A stretch of DNA of 64,000 bases from Candidatus Ozemobacteraceae bacterium. Lineage in GTDB: Bacteria > Muiribacteriota > Ozemobacteria > Ozemobacterales > Ozemobacteraceae. Under the pieces are notes generated by a model. It made no database searches, was not told where the DNA came from, and worked only from the letters and a program-made list of their open reading frames with translations. How positions within the stretch are numbered: the stretch's first letter is position 1; each line of letters opens with the position of its first letter. This document shows positions 41,791 to 50,910 of this stretch, piece after piece. The stretch spans positions 1-64,000 of the forward strand of contig DAOSOK010000008.1 in assembly GCA_035373905.1 (NCBI GenBank). Reading direction: 5' to 3'. The translations under genes were made by a program, and so were the position numbers.

Positions 41791-43298
41791 GCCCGTTCCT
41801 CCGGTGTTCGGTCTTCGGCCACCGTCGGCGGCGGCGCGGATGTTGCCCTGATGTCCTCCAGAAGTCTCTTCAGCATGACCGGAGGCCGATTGCCGGCCAC
41901 GGCGAGCCAGGTCGAGCCGTCTGCACGGCGCAGCAGCCATGTTTCATAGTATCCGATGTAAAACGTCAGGCACAGCCCGAGCGTCATCAGCAGGCAACCC
42001 GCCCAGACGACCGGCACGCCGGGGTCGTAGGCAACCCGGAGGCCGCTTTCGTAAACCGGGTCGGCGGAGAGAACCTCGAACCGGTACGGGAGGGTGTTCG
42101 CATGGCCGGAGAGTTCCGCCATTTCGGGAACGAAGGCCCAGCCGCGCCCGGCGGCCTTGCCGTCGGGGCCGTAGGCGACGATATGGCCGGCCGGGTTGCG
42201 CAGCTCGTCCGACACGCTGACGACACGCTCGCCCATGATCCGGAAGTCGGGCAGAAACTCGATCAGAGCAAAGGAGTTGTCGCTCCAGTCAGGTTTGAAC
42301 GGCTTTCCGACCTCGAGCGTGAGGGTCGCAACCATCGCGTCGGGACCGGTCGCTCCCGGTCGCATCGCCGCCAGCACGACCTTCCGGTATTTTTTCTTCC
42401 AGTCGGCCTGGTAGAACGTGTATTCGCCCCAGGAGAAAGGCTGGTTCACCCGCACGACCCCGCTCGCCGGCTCATGCCCGGCTCCCGAAACGGCGATTCG
42501 GGAGTTCCAGCTTTTGACGCTCGGGGGTTCTTCCGGCGTCGTTTCGTGGTACTCGACCCAGAGTTGCTCGAACTTCACCCGGCAGGCCGGGTTCAGCATT
42601 CCCGACTGGAATGCGGCGGCGCCGGCCTCGACATCGCGCCTGATCGTCTCGAGTTGCGGATCGTGAGGATTCCGCATCTGGATGGCGCGGGCCTGCCGGC
42701 TCATCCGATCGGCCGCCGCCGCGGCGCGGAGGACCGCAACGGGAGGCACGGCCGCCGTCTCGCCTTCCATGCCGAAGATCGCCATTTCGGCGCCGGATAT
42801 CGCGCCCCACATGCCGCCCGCAAGGATCGCCACGAACCCGACGTGAATGAGCAGCCCGCCGACGAGCGAGGCCCTTCCGCGGACGCGCAACTGGAGTGTC
42901 GTTCCGTCCTCGAAATGTTTCTGTTCCCAGCCGGTGGTATCTGGAAGCGGCTTTTCCGGCGGCCATGCCGCGCCGGCCTGCATCGACGCGATCTCGGCCG
43001 GCTGGGCCAGCGCCAGGCGCCTGAACAGTTTCGCCCGGGTGAGCTTGAGCCGCGTGACCGTGCAGACGATCGACGATGCCGCGAGCAACCCCAGGAGCAG
43101 GTTGAACAGCCAGCCTCGATACAAATCGTCGAACCCGAGGTCGAGCATGATCTGGCCGATGCGGGGATAGGCGATGAGATACTCGGCGGCCTCGCGGCCC
43201 TGGGGGACGAGCGTTCCCGCCATCGACATCAGGCTCAGGAGGCCGATGAGAACGATGGCGGTGCGAAGAGAGGCTAGGAATCGAAACAACGGCCGCAT
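41787..43298 (-). CDS. resB: cytochrome c biogenesis protein ResB/Ccs1
   Basis: The 503-residue protein has N-terminal membrane segments with SLRTAIVLIGLLSLMSMAGTL and GQIMLDLGFDDLYRGWLF. After the periplasmic region comes a last membrane segment (VVWAGCLLMTLGLCLTFYIGY). This matches ResB, the partner of CcsA in heme ligation to apocytochrome c. The large loop is about 230 residues. A 4-nt TTGA overlap couples it to ccsA. It is 19 nt downstream of dxs, so the three genes form one transcript. Having cytochrome assembly next to isoprenoid synthesis fits the need for quinones and heme in respiration. Confidence 0.92.
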   Translation of the reverse strand: MRPLFRFLASLRTAIVLIGLLSLMSMAGTLVPQGREAAEYLIAYPRIGQIMLDLGFDDLYRGWLFNLLLGLLAASSIVCTVTRLKLTRAKLFRRLALAQPAEIASMQAGAAWPPEKPLPDTTGWEQKHFEDGTTLQLRVRGRASLVGGLLIHVGFVAILAGGMWGAISGAEMAIFGMEGETAAVPPVAVLRAAAAADRMSRQARAIQMRNPHDPQLETIRRDVEAGAAAFQSGMLNPACRVKFEQLWVEYHETTPEEPPSVKSWNSRIAVSGAGHEPASGVVRVNQPFSWGEYTFYQADWKKKYRKVVLAAMRPGATGPDAMVATLTLEVGKPFKPDWSDNSFALIEFLPDFRIMGERVVSVSDELRNPAGHIVAYGPDGKAAGRGWAFVPEMAELSGHANTLPYRFEVLSADPVYESGLRVAYDPGVPVVWAGCLLMTLGLCLTFYIGYYETWLLRRADGSTWLAVAGNRPPVMLKRLLEDIRATSAPPPTVAEDRTPEERA

Positions 43299-43317
43299 CA
43301 GGCCAACTCTTTCATGA

Positions 43318-45204
43318 TCAGGAAACCGCCTTCAGGGCGCGTTTCGCCGGCATCCATTCCTGGATGCGCCGGCTGATCCCCGCGGCGTCGAGGCCCAGCA
43401 TGGCCCGGAGCTCCACCTGCTTGCCCTGCGGAACGAAGCCGTCGGCGATGCCGATCCGCAGGATGCGCGGCGCATAGCCGAGATCGGTCGCCGTTTCCAT
43501 GACCGCGCTTCCGAATCCGCCCTCGAGGACCCCTTCCTCGACCGTCACGATCGGAATCCGCCGGCTCAGATGGGTCTCGAGCAGGTCGCGGTCCAGGGGC
43601 TTCACGAACCGCGCGTTGATGACGGCCGCGTCGATGCCGGCCCGGGCTAGCGTTTCCGCGGCTTCGAGAGCGGGATGGACCGTGTTTCCGATGGCCCAGA
43701 TCGCGAGATCCGCTCCCTCGCGGCACTGCTCTGCCCTGCCGAGGGAGATCGGCTCCTGCGGGACTTCTGCCTTTTCCCCGATCCCGGATCCGCGCGGATA
43801 CCGGATGCTCGTCGGCCCTTCAATGGTCGCGGCGAACCGCAGCATCGCGGGAAGTTCGATTTCATCCTTGGGCGCCATGACGACCATGTTCGGGATGGGC
43901 CGGAGAAGGGGAATGTCGAAAACACCGTGATGCGTCGGGCCGTCTTCGCCGACCAGGCCCGCGCGGTCGAGGCAGAACATGACCGGCAGGCGCATCAGGG
44001 CGACGTCGTGGATGACCTGATCGACGGCGCGCTGCAGAAACGTCGAGTAGACAGCGAAGATCGGCCGTCTGCCGCCGCGGGCAAGTCCCGCCGCGAACGT
44101 CACGGCGTGTTCTTCGGCGATGCCGACGTCGAAAAATCGCTCGGGAAAATCGTGAGCGAAGCCGGCAAGGCCCGTTCCCTCTTTCATCGCGGCGGTGATG
44201 GCCACTACCCGCTCGTCTTCGCAGGCCATCTCGATGACGGTCTGGCCGAAAACGCCGGTGTAGGAGGCGGGGGATTTGACCTTTTTCACTTCGCCGGTCG
44301 AGATTTCGAACGGCCCGATCCCGTGGAAGAGCGGCGGCTGGTCCACCGCAGGCTTGTATCCGCGCCCCTTTTCGGTGAGCACGTGGACGAGAACCGGGCC
44401 GCCGCGGTCCCGCGCAAACGTGAGCGTCCGCTCGAGCAGCTCGAAGTTGTACCCGTCGATCGGGCCCATGTATTTGAACCCGAATTCTTCGAACAGCATG
44501 CCCGGCGTGAGCAGATACTTGAGACTGCCCTCGATTCTCGAGAGCATGTTGAAAATACGGGCCCCGATGCCGGGAATCTGCTTCACGATATGGGCCATGT
44601 AATCCTTCGGCGTCGTGAAATACGGCTCCATACGGAGAGAATGCAGATACCGCGACAGCGCGCCGACGTTCGGCGAGATCGACATGCCGTTGTCGTTGAG
44701 AACGACGACCAAGTCGGGATGCAGGTGGCCGGCGTGGTTGAGCGCCTCGAACGCCATTCCGCTCATCGCGCCGTCGCCGATGACCGCGACGACCTTGTGC
44801 CGTTGCGCGTTCTGATCGCGGGCGACGGCCATTCCCAGCGCGGCCGAAATCGAGGTCGAGCTGTGCCCGGTGTCGAATGCGTCGTGCTCGCTTTCGGTGA
44901 TCTTGGGAAAGCCGCTCAGGCCGCCGAGCGTGCGCAACGTCGGGAACTGCTGAATCCGACCGGTCACCATTTTGTGGATGTATGTCTGGTGGCCGACATC
45001 GAAGACGATTTTATCCTGGGGAGAATGAAATACCCGGTGCAGCGCCAGGGTGAGCTCGACGATGCCGAGATTGCTGGCCAAGTGGCCGCCGTTGCGGGCG
45101 ACGACCTGGATGATCCGCTCCCGGATCTGGCCGCTCAGCCGTTGCAACTGGGCGTGGGACAACCCTCTCAGGTCTTCCGGGGAACGGATCTGGTCGAGAT
45201 CCAT
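43318..45204 (-). CDS. dxs: 1-deoxy-D-xylulose-5-phosphate synthase
   Basis: This 628-residue thiamine-diphosphate enzyme makes DXP from pyruvate and glyceraldehyde 3-phosphate, the first step of the MEP isoprenoid pathway. Visible motifs are GGHLASNLGIVELTLALH near the N-terminus, DVGHQTYIHKM, the ThDP/Mg motif GDGAMSGMAFEALNHAG followed by NDNGMSISPNVG, and DRAGLVGEDGPTHHGVFD in the transketolase-like C-terminal half. Length is normal. I start at 45204 because a GCGGAGG site lies 5 nt upstream of that ATG; an ATG 39 nt further up lacks one. It leads a run with resB and ccsA. Confidence 0.95.
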   Translation of the reverse strand: MDLDQIRSPEDLRGLSHAQLQRLSGQIRERIIQVVARNGGHLASNLGIVELTLALHRVFHSPQDKIVFDVGHQTYIHKMVTGRIQQFPTLRTLGGLSGFPKITESEHDAFDTGHSSTSISAALGMAVARDQNAQRHKVVAVIGDGAMSGMAFEALNHAGHLHPDLVVVLNDNGMSISPNVGALSRYLHSLRMEPYFTTPKDYMAHIVKQIPGIGARIFNMLSRIEGSLKYLLTPGMLFEEFGFKYMGPIDGYNFELLERTLTFARDRGGPVLVHVLTEKGRGYKPAVDQPPLFHGIGPFEISTGEVKKVKSPASYTGVFGQTVIEMACEDERVVAITAAMKEGTGLAGFAHDFPERFFDVGIAEEHAVTFAAGLARGGRRPIFAVYSTFLQRAVDQVIHDVALMRLPVMFCLDRAGLVGEDGPTHHGVFDIPLLRPIPNMVVMAPKDEIELPAMLRFAATIEGPTSIRYPRGSGIGEKAEVPQEPISLGRAEQCREGADLAIWAIGNTVHPALEAAETLARAGIDAAVINARFVKPLDRDLLETHLSRRIPIVTVEEGVLEGGFGSAVMETATDLGYAPRILRIGIADGFVPQGKQVELRAMLGLDAAGISRRIQEWMPAKRALKAVS

Positions 45205-45257
45205 GTCTGCCTCCGCGCCGACGATGACGTGTATGCCCTCCATGAGGGCGAAGCGTG

Positions 45258-45287
45258 AGTATACCACAGACACTCCGGCCGGAGCAA
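45258..45287 (-). promoter_or_regulatory. candidate dxs promoter
   Basis: TTGCTC (45282-45287) and TATACT (45258-45263) on the minus strand are 18 bp apart, giving a leader of about 50 nt to the dxs start. Confidence 0.5.
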
Positions 45288-45331
45288 AGCGCCGAAGGCC
45301 GATCGGGGCGGTGACGGAATGCGGCGGACCC

Positions 45332-45523
45332 TTACGCGTTCAGGGCTGCGATCAACTTGTCGATCTCAATCCCGTGCGCTTCGGCGGCCTGGGCGAGGCT
45401 TTCTCCCGAAGCGATCGAGCAGCCGAGACAGTGCATGCCGAAGCCCATGAGGATATTCCCCGCCTCCGGTTTTTTTTTGAGAATATCGCCAATGAGCATA
45501 TCCGACGTTATTTTATCCGACAT
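45332..45523 (-). CDS. DUF1858 redox-disulfide domain protein
   Basis: This 63-residue protein is a stand-alone DUF1858 domain, known from hybrid-cluster-protein-associated and other anaerobic redox proteins. It begins SDKITSDMLIGDILKKKPEAG and has two conserved Cys in FGMHCLGCSIASGE (33, 36 region), then LAQAAEAHGIEIDKL. The CxxC may bind metal or cycle as a disulfide. A GGGAGAAG site precedes the ATG. It occurs near, but transcribed toward, dxs with a 130-nt gap. Confidence 0.9.
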   Translation of the reverse strand: MSDKITSDMLIGDILKKKPEAGNILMGFGMHCLGCSIASGESLAQAAEAHGIEIDKLIAALNA

Positions 45524-45565
45524 TGTTCTTCTCCCGTGTCGTGATGTTGGCCGTTTCGTTTCTTC

Positions 45566-47011
45566 TCAGAGATCATTCGGGGGCGTCGACATGCGATCCA
45601 GGTCGTGGTGCTTATCCTCGAGAGCCTTCGATTGTCCGGGAACGAAGAGAAGGACCCAGACGGTCTGGAACACAATCTTGACGTCGAGAATGATACTATA
45701 TTGATCGATATAATAATAATCGTACCCAACCTTGTCGGTCAGGCGCAGGTAGTAGCGGGAGTTGACGGCCGCCAGTCCCGTGACGCCGGGCCGCACCGAA
45801 AGCCGTCGGCCCTGGAACTCCAGGTGCTGATTGACGAAGAAGGGCCGCTCGGGGCGTGGGCCCACAACCGACATGTCGCCGGTGAGAACCAGGAAGAACT
45901 GGGGCAGTTCGTCGAGCCCCACGCGCCGGATGAAGCGGCCGAGCCGCGTCACGCGGGGGTCGTTCTCGGTCGAGATCTGAGGCCCCGTTCCCGCCTCGGC
46001 GCCGGTCCGCATGGACCGGAACTTGATGACGTCGTATTCCCTGCCGTATCTCCCAACCCGCTTCTGCCTGTAGAATACGGGGCCCGGCGAGTCGAGCCGC
46101 ATCAGAACGGCCGTCAGGAGCATGAGCGGCGAAGAGACGACGATGGCGAAGATGCTGAAGCAGATATCGAAAGTCCGTTTCACCAAGCGTTGAGCGTCGG
46201 TGAGCGGAAGGGCCGACACGGTGATCAGCGGCAAATCCTCGAGGCTCGACAGGCCGGTCATGCCGGCGGCCGTCGTCGGGTCGCAGGCGATCCGGACGAG
46301 GAACTGGTGGGGTTCGACCTTGCGGTGATAAAAGATTTCGGCCCAGAACGCGTCGAGGCGGATATGCGGGTTCGTCACGAGAACCTCGTGGGCATGCCGA
46401 AAAATGACTTCGGACGCCAGTTCCCGAACCTCTTCCGGCTTGAAGACCCCCAGGAGGTGGTAACGCACGCCGCCGCGACGGTGAAAGTGCCGGATGATCC
46501 GCTTTCCCTCGGTTTCTTCTCCGATGATGACGACCCGCTTCAGGAGAGGATACGGCTTGAACCATCTCAGGAGGAAGATACGCGCGAAGAAGAGCACGAG
46601 AATGCCGATGATCGTCGAGAGGAGGATGATCGGACGCGGGAACGTATACGCGAGCGTCGCCATGGGGCGGTACAGGGAAATCAGCAGGTTGAACGCCACG
46701 AACGTCGAGAGAAGGGTCGCGCCGACGTGGGAAAAGATGTCCGATGCCGCCGTCAGCGCCCTGATGCGAAAGACGTCGAACATGAGGCCGAAACAGGCGA
46801 ACAGCGTGAACAGGTACCAGCGCACGTCGAAATACGCATTGATATAGATCATCCGGCCAGCAATCTCGTGCAGCCAGTATTTGAACACCCCGCGGAATAT
46901 CGCGTTCAGAAGAAACGCGTCGAGCAGGAGTAGCCCGATGCCGAACAGCCACTCCCCGCCGTGGGAGAGACGGAACACGAACCGTCGCAGCGAACGCCGG
47001 TCCTGGCTCAC
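45566..47011 (-). CDS. polyprenyl phosphate sugar-1-phosphate transferase (WbaP/CpsE type)
   Basis: This 481-residue protein has an N-terminal membrane region (several segments, residues about 15-110), then a CoA-binding-like Rossmann stretch (KRVVIIGEETEGKRI). The C-terminal bacterial sugar transferase domain has KRTFDICFSIFAIVVSSPL, DSPGPVFYRQKRVGRYG, KFRSMR, RVGLDELPQFFLVLTGDMS and GPRPERPFFV. It loads a sugar-phosphate onto undecaprenyl phosphate, starting polysaccharide synthesis. The start is GTG 47011, which overlaps the ferritin-like gene stop as GTGA; longer frames enter that gene. The EPS genes that usually follow are not in the window. Confidence 0.9.
   Translation of the reverse strand: MSQDRRSLRRFVFRLSHGGEWLFGIGLLLLDAFLLNAIFRGVFKYWLHEIAGRMIYINAYFDVRWYLFTLFACFGLMFDVFRIRALTAASDIFSHVGATLLSTFVAFNLLISLYRPMATLAYTFPRPIILLSTIIGILVLFFARIFLLRWFKPYPLLKRVVIIGEETEGKRIIRHFHRRGGVRYHLLGVFKPEEVRELASEVIFRHAHEVLVTNPHIRLDAFWAEIFYHRKVEPHQFLVRIACDPTTAAGMTGLSSLEDLPLITVSALPLTDAQRLVKRTFDICFSIFAIVVSSPLMLLTAVLMRLDSPGPVFYRQKRVGRYGREYDVIKFRSMRTGAEAGTGPQISTENDPRVTRLGRFIRRVGLDELPQFFLVLTGDMSVVGPRPERPFFVNQHLEFQGRRLSVRPGVTGLAAVNSRYYLRLTDKVGYDYYYIDQYSIILDVKIVFQTVWVLLFVPGQSKALEDKHHDLDRMSTPPNDL
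45697..45712. other. exact TATA-N8-TATA element inside the sugar transferase gene
   Basis: TATA at 45697-45700 and 45709-45712 flank TTGATCGA. On the coding strand it lies in a run of Tyr and Ile codons (YDYYYIDQYSII). Confidence 0.45.
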
Positions 47012-47499
47012 GAGGGCTCGTCTCCGAGCATGACGCAGATGTGCGCCAGATGGCTTTTCTCGGCCCTGATCAGCGCCGCGACGCCCGTTCGCGCAGGCAT
47101 CGAGGGCGGGAGCAGGTCGTAGATCTCGTGCAGCAGGAGAATGGCATCCTTCTCGTATTCGACGGCCTGCAGCAGGGCCTGGTTTTCGCTGACGGGCGGC
47201 TGCCGGTGGTCTCCCGCCGCGATGTGAAGAGCGCACCCGCGTCGCAGGGCGTCGAGATACGCCATCATCTCGGGAGAGGCATAGCCGTCGGGGATCTCGA
47301 AGGGCATGGCGAGGGCCTCGCCGACGATCCGCCGAAACTCGCTCTCGTGCTCGCCTTCTTCGCGCGCCAGGCGCTCGAACAATTCCCTGGAGCGCGGCGT
47401 GAACGCGTCCCGGCTCATCCGCTCGTAAAATTCGCGACCGCGCTTCTCGATCCGGTCCGCCAGCTCGAACAGATCCCCGGGACGGAAAACAGTCACCAT
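47008..47499 (-). CDS. ferritin-like/rubrerythrin-type diiron protein
   Basis: This 163-residue four-helix protein shows the diiron ligand pattern EEGEHESEF on helix 2 and EYEKDAILLLHEI and RAEKSHLAHI on later helices. It matches the rubrerythrin-like ferritin family without the C-terminal rubredoxin. Such proteins are thought to scavenge peroxide or handle iron in anaerobes. It precedes the sugar transferase gene with a 4-nt overlap, which suggests one transcript, and follows cheB by 21 nt. Confidence 0.88.
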   Translation of the reverse strand: MVTVFRPGDLFELADRIEKRGREFYERMSRDAFTPRSRELFERLAREEGEHESEFRRIVGEALAMPFEIPDGYASPEMMAYLDALRRGCALHIAAGDHRQPPVSENQALLQAVEYEKDAILLLHEIYDLLPPSMPARTGVAALIRAEKSHLAHICVMLGDEPS

Positions 47500-47520
47500 G
47501 TCAGGCGCTCCATCGGCTCT

Positions 47521-48585
47521 TCAGCGCTTCAGCGCCAGCTCGATCTCGTTCGCCATGTCGGGCAGGGCCAGAACCCGCGTCACGGCCCCCTGCTCGAGCG
47601 CCGCCCTCGGCATCCCGTAGACGACCGACGTCGCGCGGTCCTGGCCGATCGTCAATCCGCCAACCAGTTTCAGATTCTTGAGCCCGCGCACGCCGTCCTC
47701 GCCCATCCCCGTGAGGATGATGCCGAGCGCTTTTCTGCCGAAATTCTCGGCGGCCGAAAAGAAGGTCACGTCGATGCACGGCGCATACCGTTCCTTCTCG
47801 GCTTCGTTCGGAGTGATGACGAACTGATAACGTCCGTCAGGATGGCGGCGGAACCGCGTCTGCGCATCGCCCGGACAGACATAGGCAACCGAACGCTGCA
47901 GGATTTCGCCGTTGACCGCCTCCTTGACGCGAATGTTGCACAGCATGTTCAGCCGCTGGGCGAACGCTCCCGTGAAGGTCCCGGGCATGTGCTGGGCAAT
48001 GACGACAGGCGCGGGCAGGTTCGGCGAGATTCCAGCCAGGACCTGTTGAAGCGCAGGCGGCCCGCCGGTCGACGAACCGATCACGACGACCCAGTCGATG
48101 CGCGTATCGTTCTCGATCGCGACCGCCGGGCGTTTGGGCTGCACCTCGACGGCGGTGAACCGCGGCTGGCGCGGCTGACTGTCCGCCGCCGCCCTGATTT
48201 TCGCCAGGAGGTTTTGCTTCAGGACAAGAATATTCGACGTTATCCCCGATCCGGGCTTGCCTACGTAATCGAACGCTCCCAGGTCGAGGGCGTCGAACGT
48301 GACTTTCGCTCCGTCCTGCGTCATCGAGCTGACCATCAGCACCGGAACCGGGCAAATCCGCATGATCTCCCGGAGCGCATGCAGGCCGTCCATGATCGGC
48401 ATCTCGATATCCATCGTCACGACGTCCGGCCGCAGGCGCTGAGCTTTCTCGATCGCCTCCTGACCGTTCGACGCGGACCCGATGACCTCCATCTGGGAGT
48501 CTTCCCTGATCATGCGCTCGATCGCGGTACGCATGAACGCCGAATCGTCGACGATCAGCACCTTGATTTTCCTGTCAGCGGTCAT
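47521..48585 (-). CDS. cheB: chemotaxis protein-glutamate methylesterase CheB
   Basis: The 354-residue protein has a receiver domain with acidic pocket D13/D14 and phosphoacceptor D59 (VVTMDIEMP). It is joined to a methylesterase domain with the catalytic triad S171/S172 in GSSTGGP, H199 in AQHMPGTF and D297 in TGMGEDG. It demethylates chemoreceptors and resets the adaptation system. It overlaps cheR by 11 nt, so the two are coupled. No receptor or CheA gene is in the window, so the complete pathway is encoded elsewhere. Confidence 0.96.
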   Translation of the reverse strand: MTADRKIKVLIVDDSAFMRTAIERMIREDSQMEVIGSASNGQEAIEKAQRLRPDVVTMDIEMPIMDGLHALREIMRICPVPVLMVSSMTQDGAKVTFDALDLGAFDYVGKPGSGITSNILVLKQNLLAKIRAAADSQPRQPRFTAVEVQPKRPAVAIENDTRIDWVVVIGSSTGGPPALQQVLAGISPNLPAPVVIAQHMPGTFTGAFAQRLNMLCNIRVKEAVNGEILQRSVAYVCPGDAQTRFRRHPDGRYQFVITPNEAEKERYAPCIDVTFFSAAENFGRKALGIILTGMGEDGVRGLKNLKLVGGLTIGQDRATSVVYGMPRAALEQGAVTRVLALPDMANEIELALKR

Positions 48586-49456
48586 GTCGCCGTTCCTGCT
48601 CCCCCGCGGAGATTTTCCTGTAACCGTATGCCCCGTTGCAATGTGTCAGCTCGAACACCCCGGGCATCGGCGGCAGACTCTCGGTCTCCCCGAGAAACAG
48701 CATGCCGCCGGCGTTCAGAAGCCCGTGGAACGTGCGCACCAGCACCTGCCGGAACTCTTCGTCGAAATAGATCAGCACGTTCCGGCACATGATGATATCC
48801 GAGCCGGCATGGCATTTCAACTCGCCAAGATCTTTCAGATTCCGCACATGGAAGTTCACCAGCCTCCGGATGCCTTCTCCGACGCGAAATACAGCGTCCT
48901 CCTCGAGGCCTGCCGGAAGAGGCAATTCGAATTCGTCCCGTATCTCGCCGGTCTGGCGTCTGAACGACCGGGCGCCGTATTCCCCGGCACAGGCATGGTC
49001 GAGAAGGCGCCTGTTGATGTCCGTCGCCGTGATCTCGATCTGCATCTTTCCGTCTCTCCGGCGTACCCAGTCCGCGATATAGGCAAGCGAATATGCCTCT
49101 TCCCCGGTCGCACACGCCGCGCTCCAGATGCGCACGGCGTCGATGCCGTGCCGTTTTTTTTCCGCCAGCAGCGCCGGCAGGAACGTATGGGCGAGATATC
49201 GAAACTGGCCGGGATTGCGAAAGAAAAAACTTTCTCCGATCGTTATGCGGGACATCAGATCGTCTCTCAGATGATTCCCGATCGCGCTGGTCAAAAGGGC
49301 CAGATACTCGTCCATCGATGCCAGGCCGAGTTCACGGATATGCCGGCAGATTTTCTCATCCAGCCCGCTCGGGGAAATCCTGGACAGAAGAATACCGGCG
49401 TAATCCCGGATGAAATCGGAAAGAGCGGCCCTGTGTTGCGGCGTGATACGGATCAT
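48575..49456 (-). CDS. cheR: chemoreceptor methyltransferase CheR
   Basis: The 293-residue AdoMet-dependent enzyme has the CheR layout: an N-terminal helical domain, FFRNPGQF-type beta subdomain entry, motif I WSAACATGEEAYSLAYI, DINRRLLDHA (motif with acidic ribose ligand) and IIMCRNVLIYFDEEF. It methylates glutamates on chemoreceptors opposite to CheB. It overlaps rlmH by 4 nt (ATGA). The gene order rlmH-cheR-cheB is unusual to me, but coupling of cheR and cheB is normal. Confidence 0.95.
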   Translation of the reverse strand: MIRITPQHRAALSDFIRDYAGILLSRISPSGLDEKICRHIRELGLASMDEYLALLTSAIGNHLRDDLMSRITIGESFFFRNPGQFRYLAHTFLPALLAEKKRHGIDAVRIWSAACATGEEAYSLAYIADWVRRRDGKMQIEITATDINRRLLDHACAGEYGARSFRRQTGEIRDEFELPLPAGLEEDAVFRVGEGIRRLVNFHVRNLKDLGELKCHAGSDIIMCRNVLIYFDEEFRQVLVRTFHGLLNAGGMLFLGETESLPPMPGVFELTHCNGAYGYRKISAGEQERRHDR

Positions 49457-49878
49457 GCCTTGTGATACGGCTCGCCCGCGAGAATGCTCAATCCGCGATA
49501 CAACTGTTCGGCCAGCACGAGCAGGGCCAGCTGATGATTCAGCGTGAAGGAGGAGAGCGCCAGCTTTTCATGGGCCGCCGCCTTGATATCGGCCGCCAGT
49601 CCTGCCGACGGGCCAAGGCAGATCACCAGCTTGTTCAGACCGGATCTCAGGGTTGCGGAAATCCACCCGGCGAACGTCATCGAATCGTACACCTTCCCAT
49701 GTTCATCCAGCGCCACGACCCTCTCCGCGTCCTCGATGCGACGCCGCATTTCGGCCTCGTCGCGGCAATGGATGACGCTGACCCCGAGCCTGCCCCGGCA
49801 TCTTCCGAGGTATTCGTCGACGAGTTCGCGGTATGGCTTGTCCGTGTATTTGCCGACCATCAGGATTTCTACGCGCAC
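49453..49878 (-). CDS. rlmH: 23S rRNA pseudouridine-1915 N3-methyltransferase RlmH
   Basis: The 141-residue SPOUT-class protein contains LDEHGKVYDSMTFAGWI, LVICLGPSAGLAADIK and the C-terminal LSSFTLNHQLALLVLAEQLYRG, all diagnostic of RlmH. It methylates the pseudouridine in helix 69 of 23S rRNA. The start is GTG 49878 (GGGGG site, VRVEILMVGKY), making it slightly shorter than the usual 155 residues. It starts 1 nt after the MBL-fold gene ends and overlaps cheR by 4 nt, so it links housekeeping and chemotaxis genes. Confidence 0.94.
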   Translation of the reverse strand: MRVEILMVGKYTDKPYRELVDEYLGRCRGRLGVSVIHCRDEAEMRRRIEDAERVVALDEHGKVYDSMTFAGWISATLRSGLNKLVICLGPSAGLAADIKAAAHEKLALSSFTLNHQLALLVLAEQLYRGLSILAGEPYHKA

Positions 49879-49879
49879 G

Positions 49880-50758
49880 TCATCCCCCGTGGACCGGCGC
49901 GTCGGAAAACTCGAATCGCTTCTGGGATGGCATCGTCGCCGGGAAAAGGCTTCGCGCCGTCTTCCGCCGGGCCGATGCCGCCGCGCACGCGCACGTTTCC
50001 GTCGCCGCGTCCTGGGTAGCAATCGTCAGGCCGGCACCGGCCATCATCGGAAGCGCGAGAAGGGGCTCCACGTTTTCGCGCACCAGTCGCGGCGTGTTCG
50101 CCTCCTGGCTGACGTGAACGAGCACGAGGTGCCGTAACGGCTTCTGGAGGCGGGTCAGCACGCCTCGCACCCCCGCGTTCGGCAGATGGCCGGTTCGTCC
50201 CCTGATGCGGCGCTTCAGCCAGTCGGGATAGGAACAGGTCGCGAGCATCTCCTCGTCGTAGTTACTTTCGAGGCAGAGCACGTCGGAGCAGGTCAGATGC
50301 GCCATCGCAACGGGCGTCAGGTGACCGAGATCGGTCGCCGCAGCCAGAGAGAGCCCTCCGGCCTCAAACCTGAATCCGACGGGTTCGACGGCATCGTGGG
50401 GAACCGGGAACGTCCAGACCCTCAGGCCGGCAAACTCGAATTCCCTGTCGGTCGGAAGCCGGACGGCATGTTTCACCTCGAGCCCCTTGCGCTCAATCGC
50501 CGCGAGCGTCCCGCGCGTCGCGAAAATGGGCAGTTCTCCACGTTTTCCGAGGAGAACGCGAAGCCCTTTCACGTGATCTTCGTGGTCATGGGTGATGAAC
50601 AGGCCGTTCAGCTCGTCGAGCGTGATGCCGAGCGCCTCGAGCCCTTGGACGATCCGTCTGCAGCTCAAGCCGGCGTCCAGCAGGAAACGGCGCTGCCCGA
50701 ACCCGATCACGGCGGCGTTTCCCTGACTGCCGGACCCCAGAAACGTGACGGTGATCAC
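49880..50758 (-). CDS. MBL-fold metallo-hydrolase (YycJ/WalJ-like)
   Basis: The protein has the metallo-beta-lactamase motif THDHEDHVKGL and the later ATDLGHLTPV and ESNYDEEMLATCSYPDWLKRR, with the N-terminal TFLGSGSQGNAAV that characterises the YycJ/WalJ clade. Such enzymes are predicted single- or double-strand exonucleases or phosphodiesterases. I place the start at GTG 50758 (292 residues) because family members begin at this strand; an ATG at 50845 would add 29 unconserved residues. The start is the main uncertainty. It lies behind nnrD/E and immediately before rlmH. Confidence 0.85.
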   Translation of the reverse strand: MITVTFLGSGSQGNAAVIGFGQRRFLLDAGLSCRRIVQGLEALGITLDELNGLFITHDHEDHVKGLRVLLGKRGELPIFATRGTLAAIERKGLEVKHAVRLPTDREFEFAGLRVWTFPVPHDAVEPVGFRFEAGGLSLAAATDLGHLTPVAMAHLTCSDVLCLESNYDEEMLATCSYPDWLKRRIRGRTGHLPNAGVRGVLTRLQKPLRHLVLVHVSQEANTPRLVRENVEPLLALPMMAGAGLTIATQDAATETCACAAASARRKTARSLFPATMPSQKRFEFSDAPVHGG

Positions 50759-50910
50759 TCGGAGATCCTGAAACGCTGCCGGTTGATCCGGATTCTCGAA
50801 ACGAAGATATTCATGGATGGAATAAGTATGCACCGAACGGCTCATTTTTTCCAGTGGGTTTTCGGCCATCCACGGGGCACGTGCTCTGCAAAAAGCGGGG
50901 CACGTATATT

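Noticed and set aside
45678..45714. Possible internal promoter TTGACG with TATAAT in the sugar transferase gene.
   Set aside because: The spacing between the hexamers is 25 bp and other combinations are too short; the A/T content is better explained by the paired TATA pattern.
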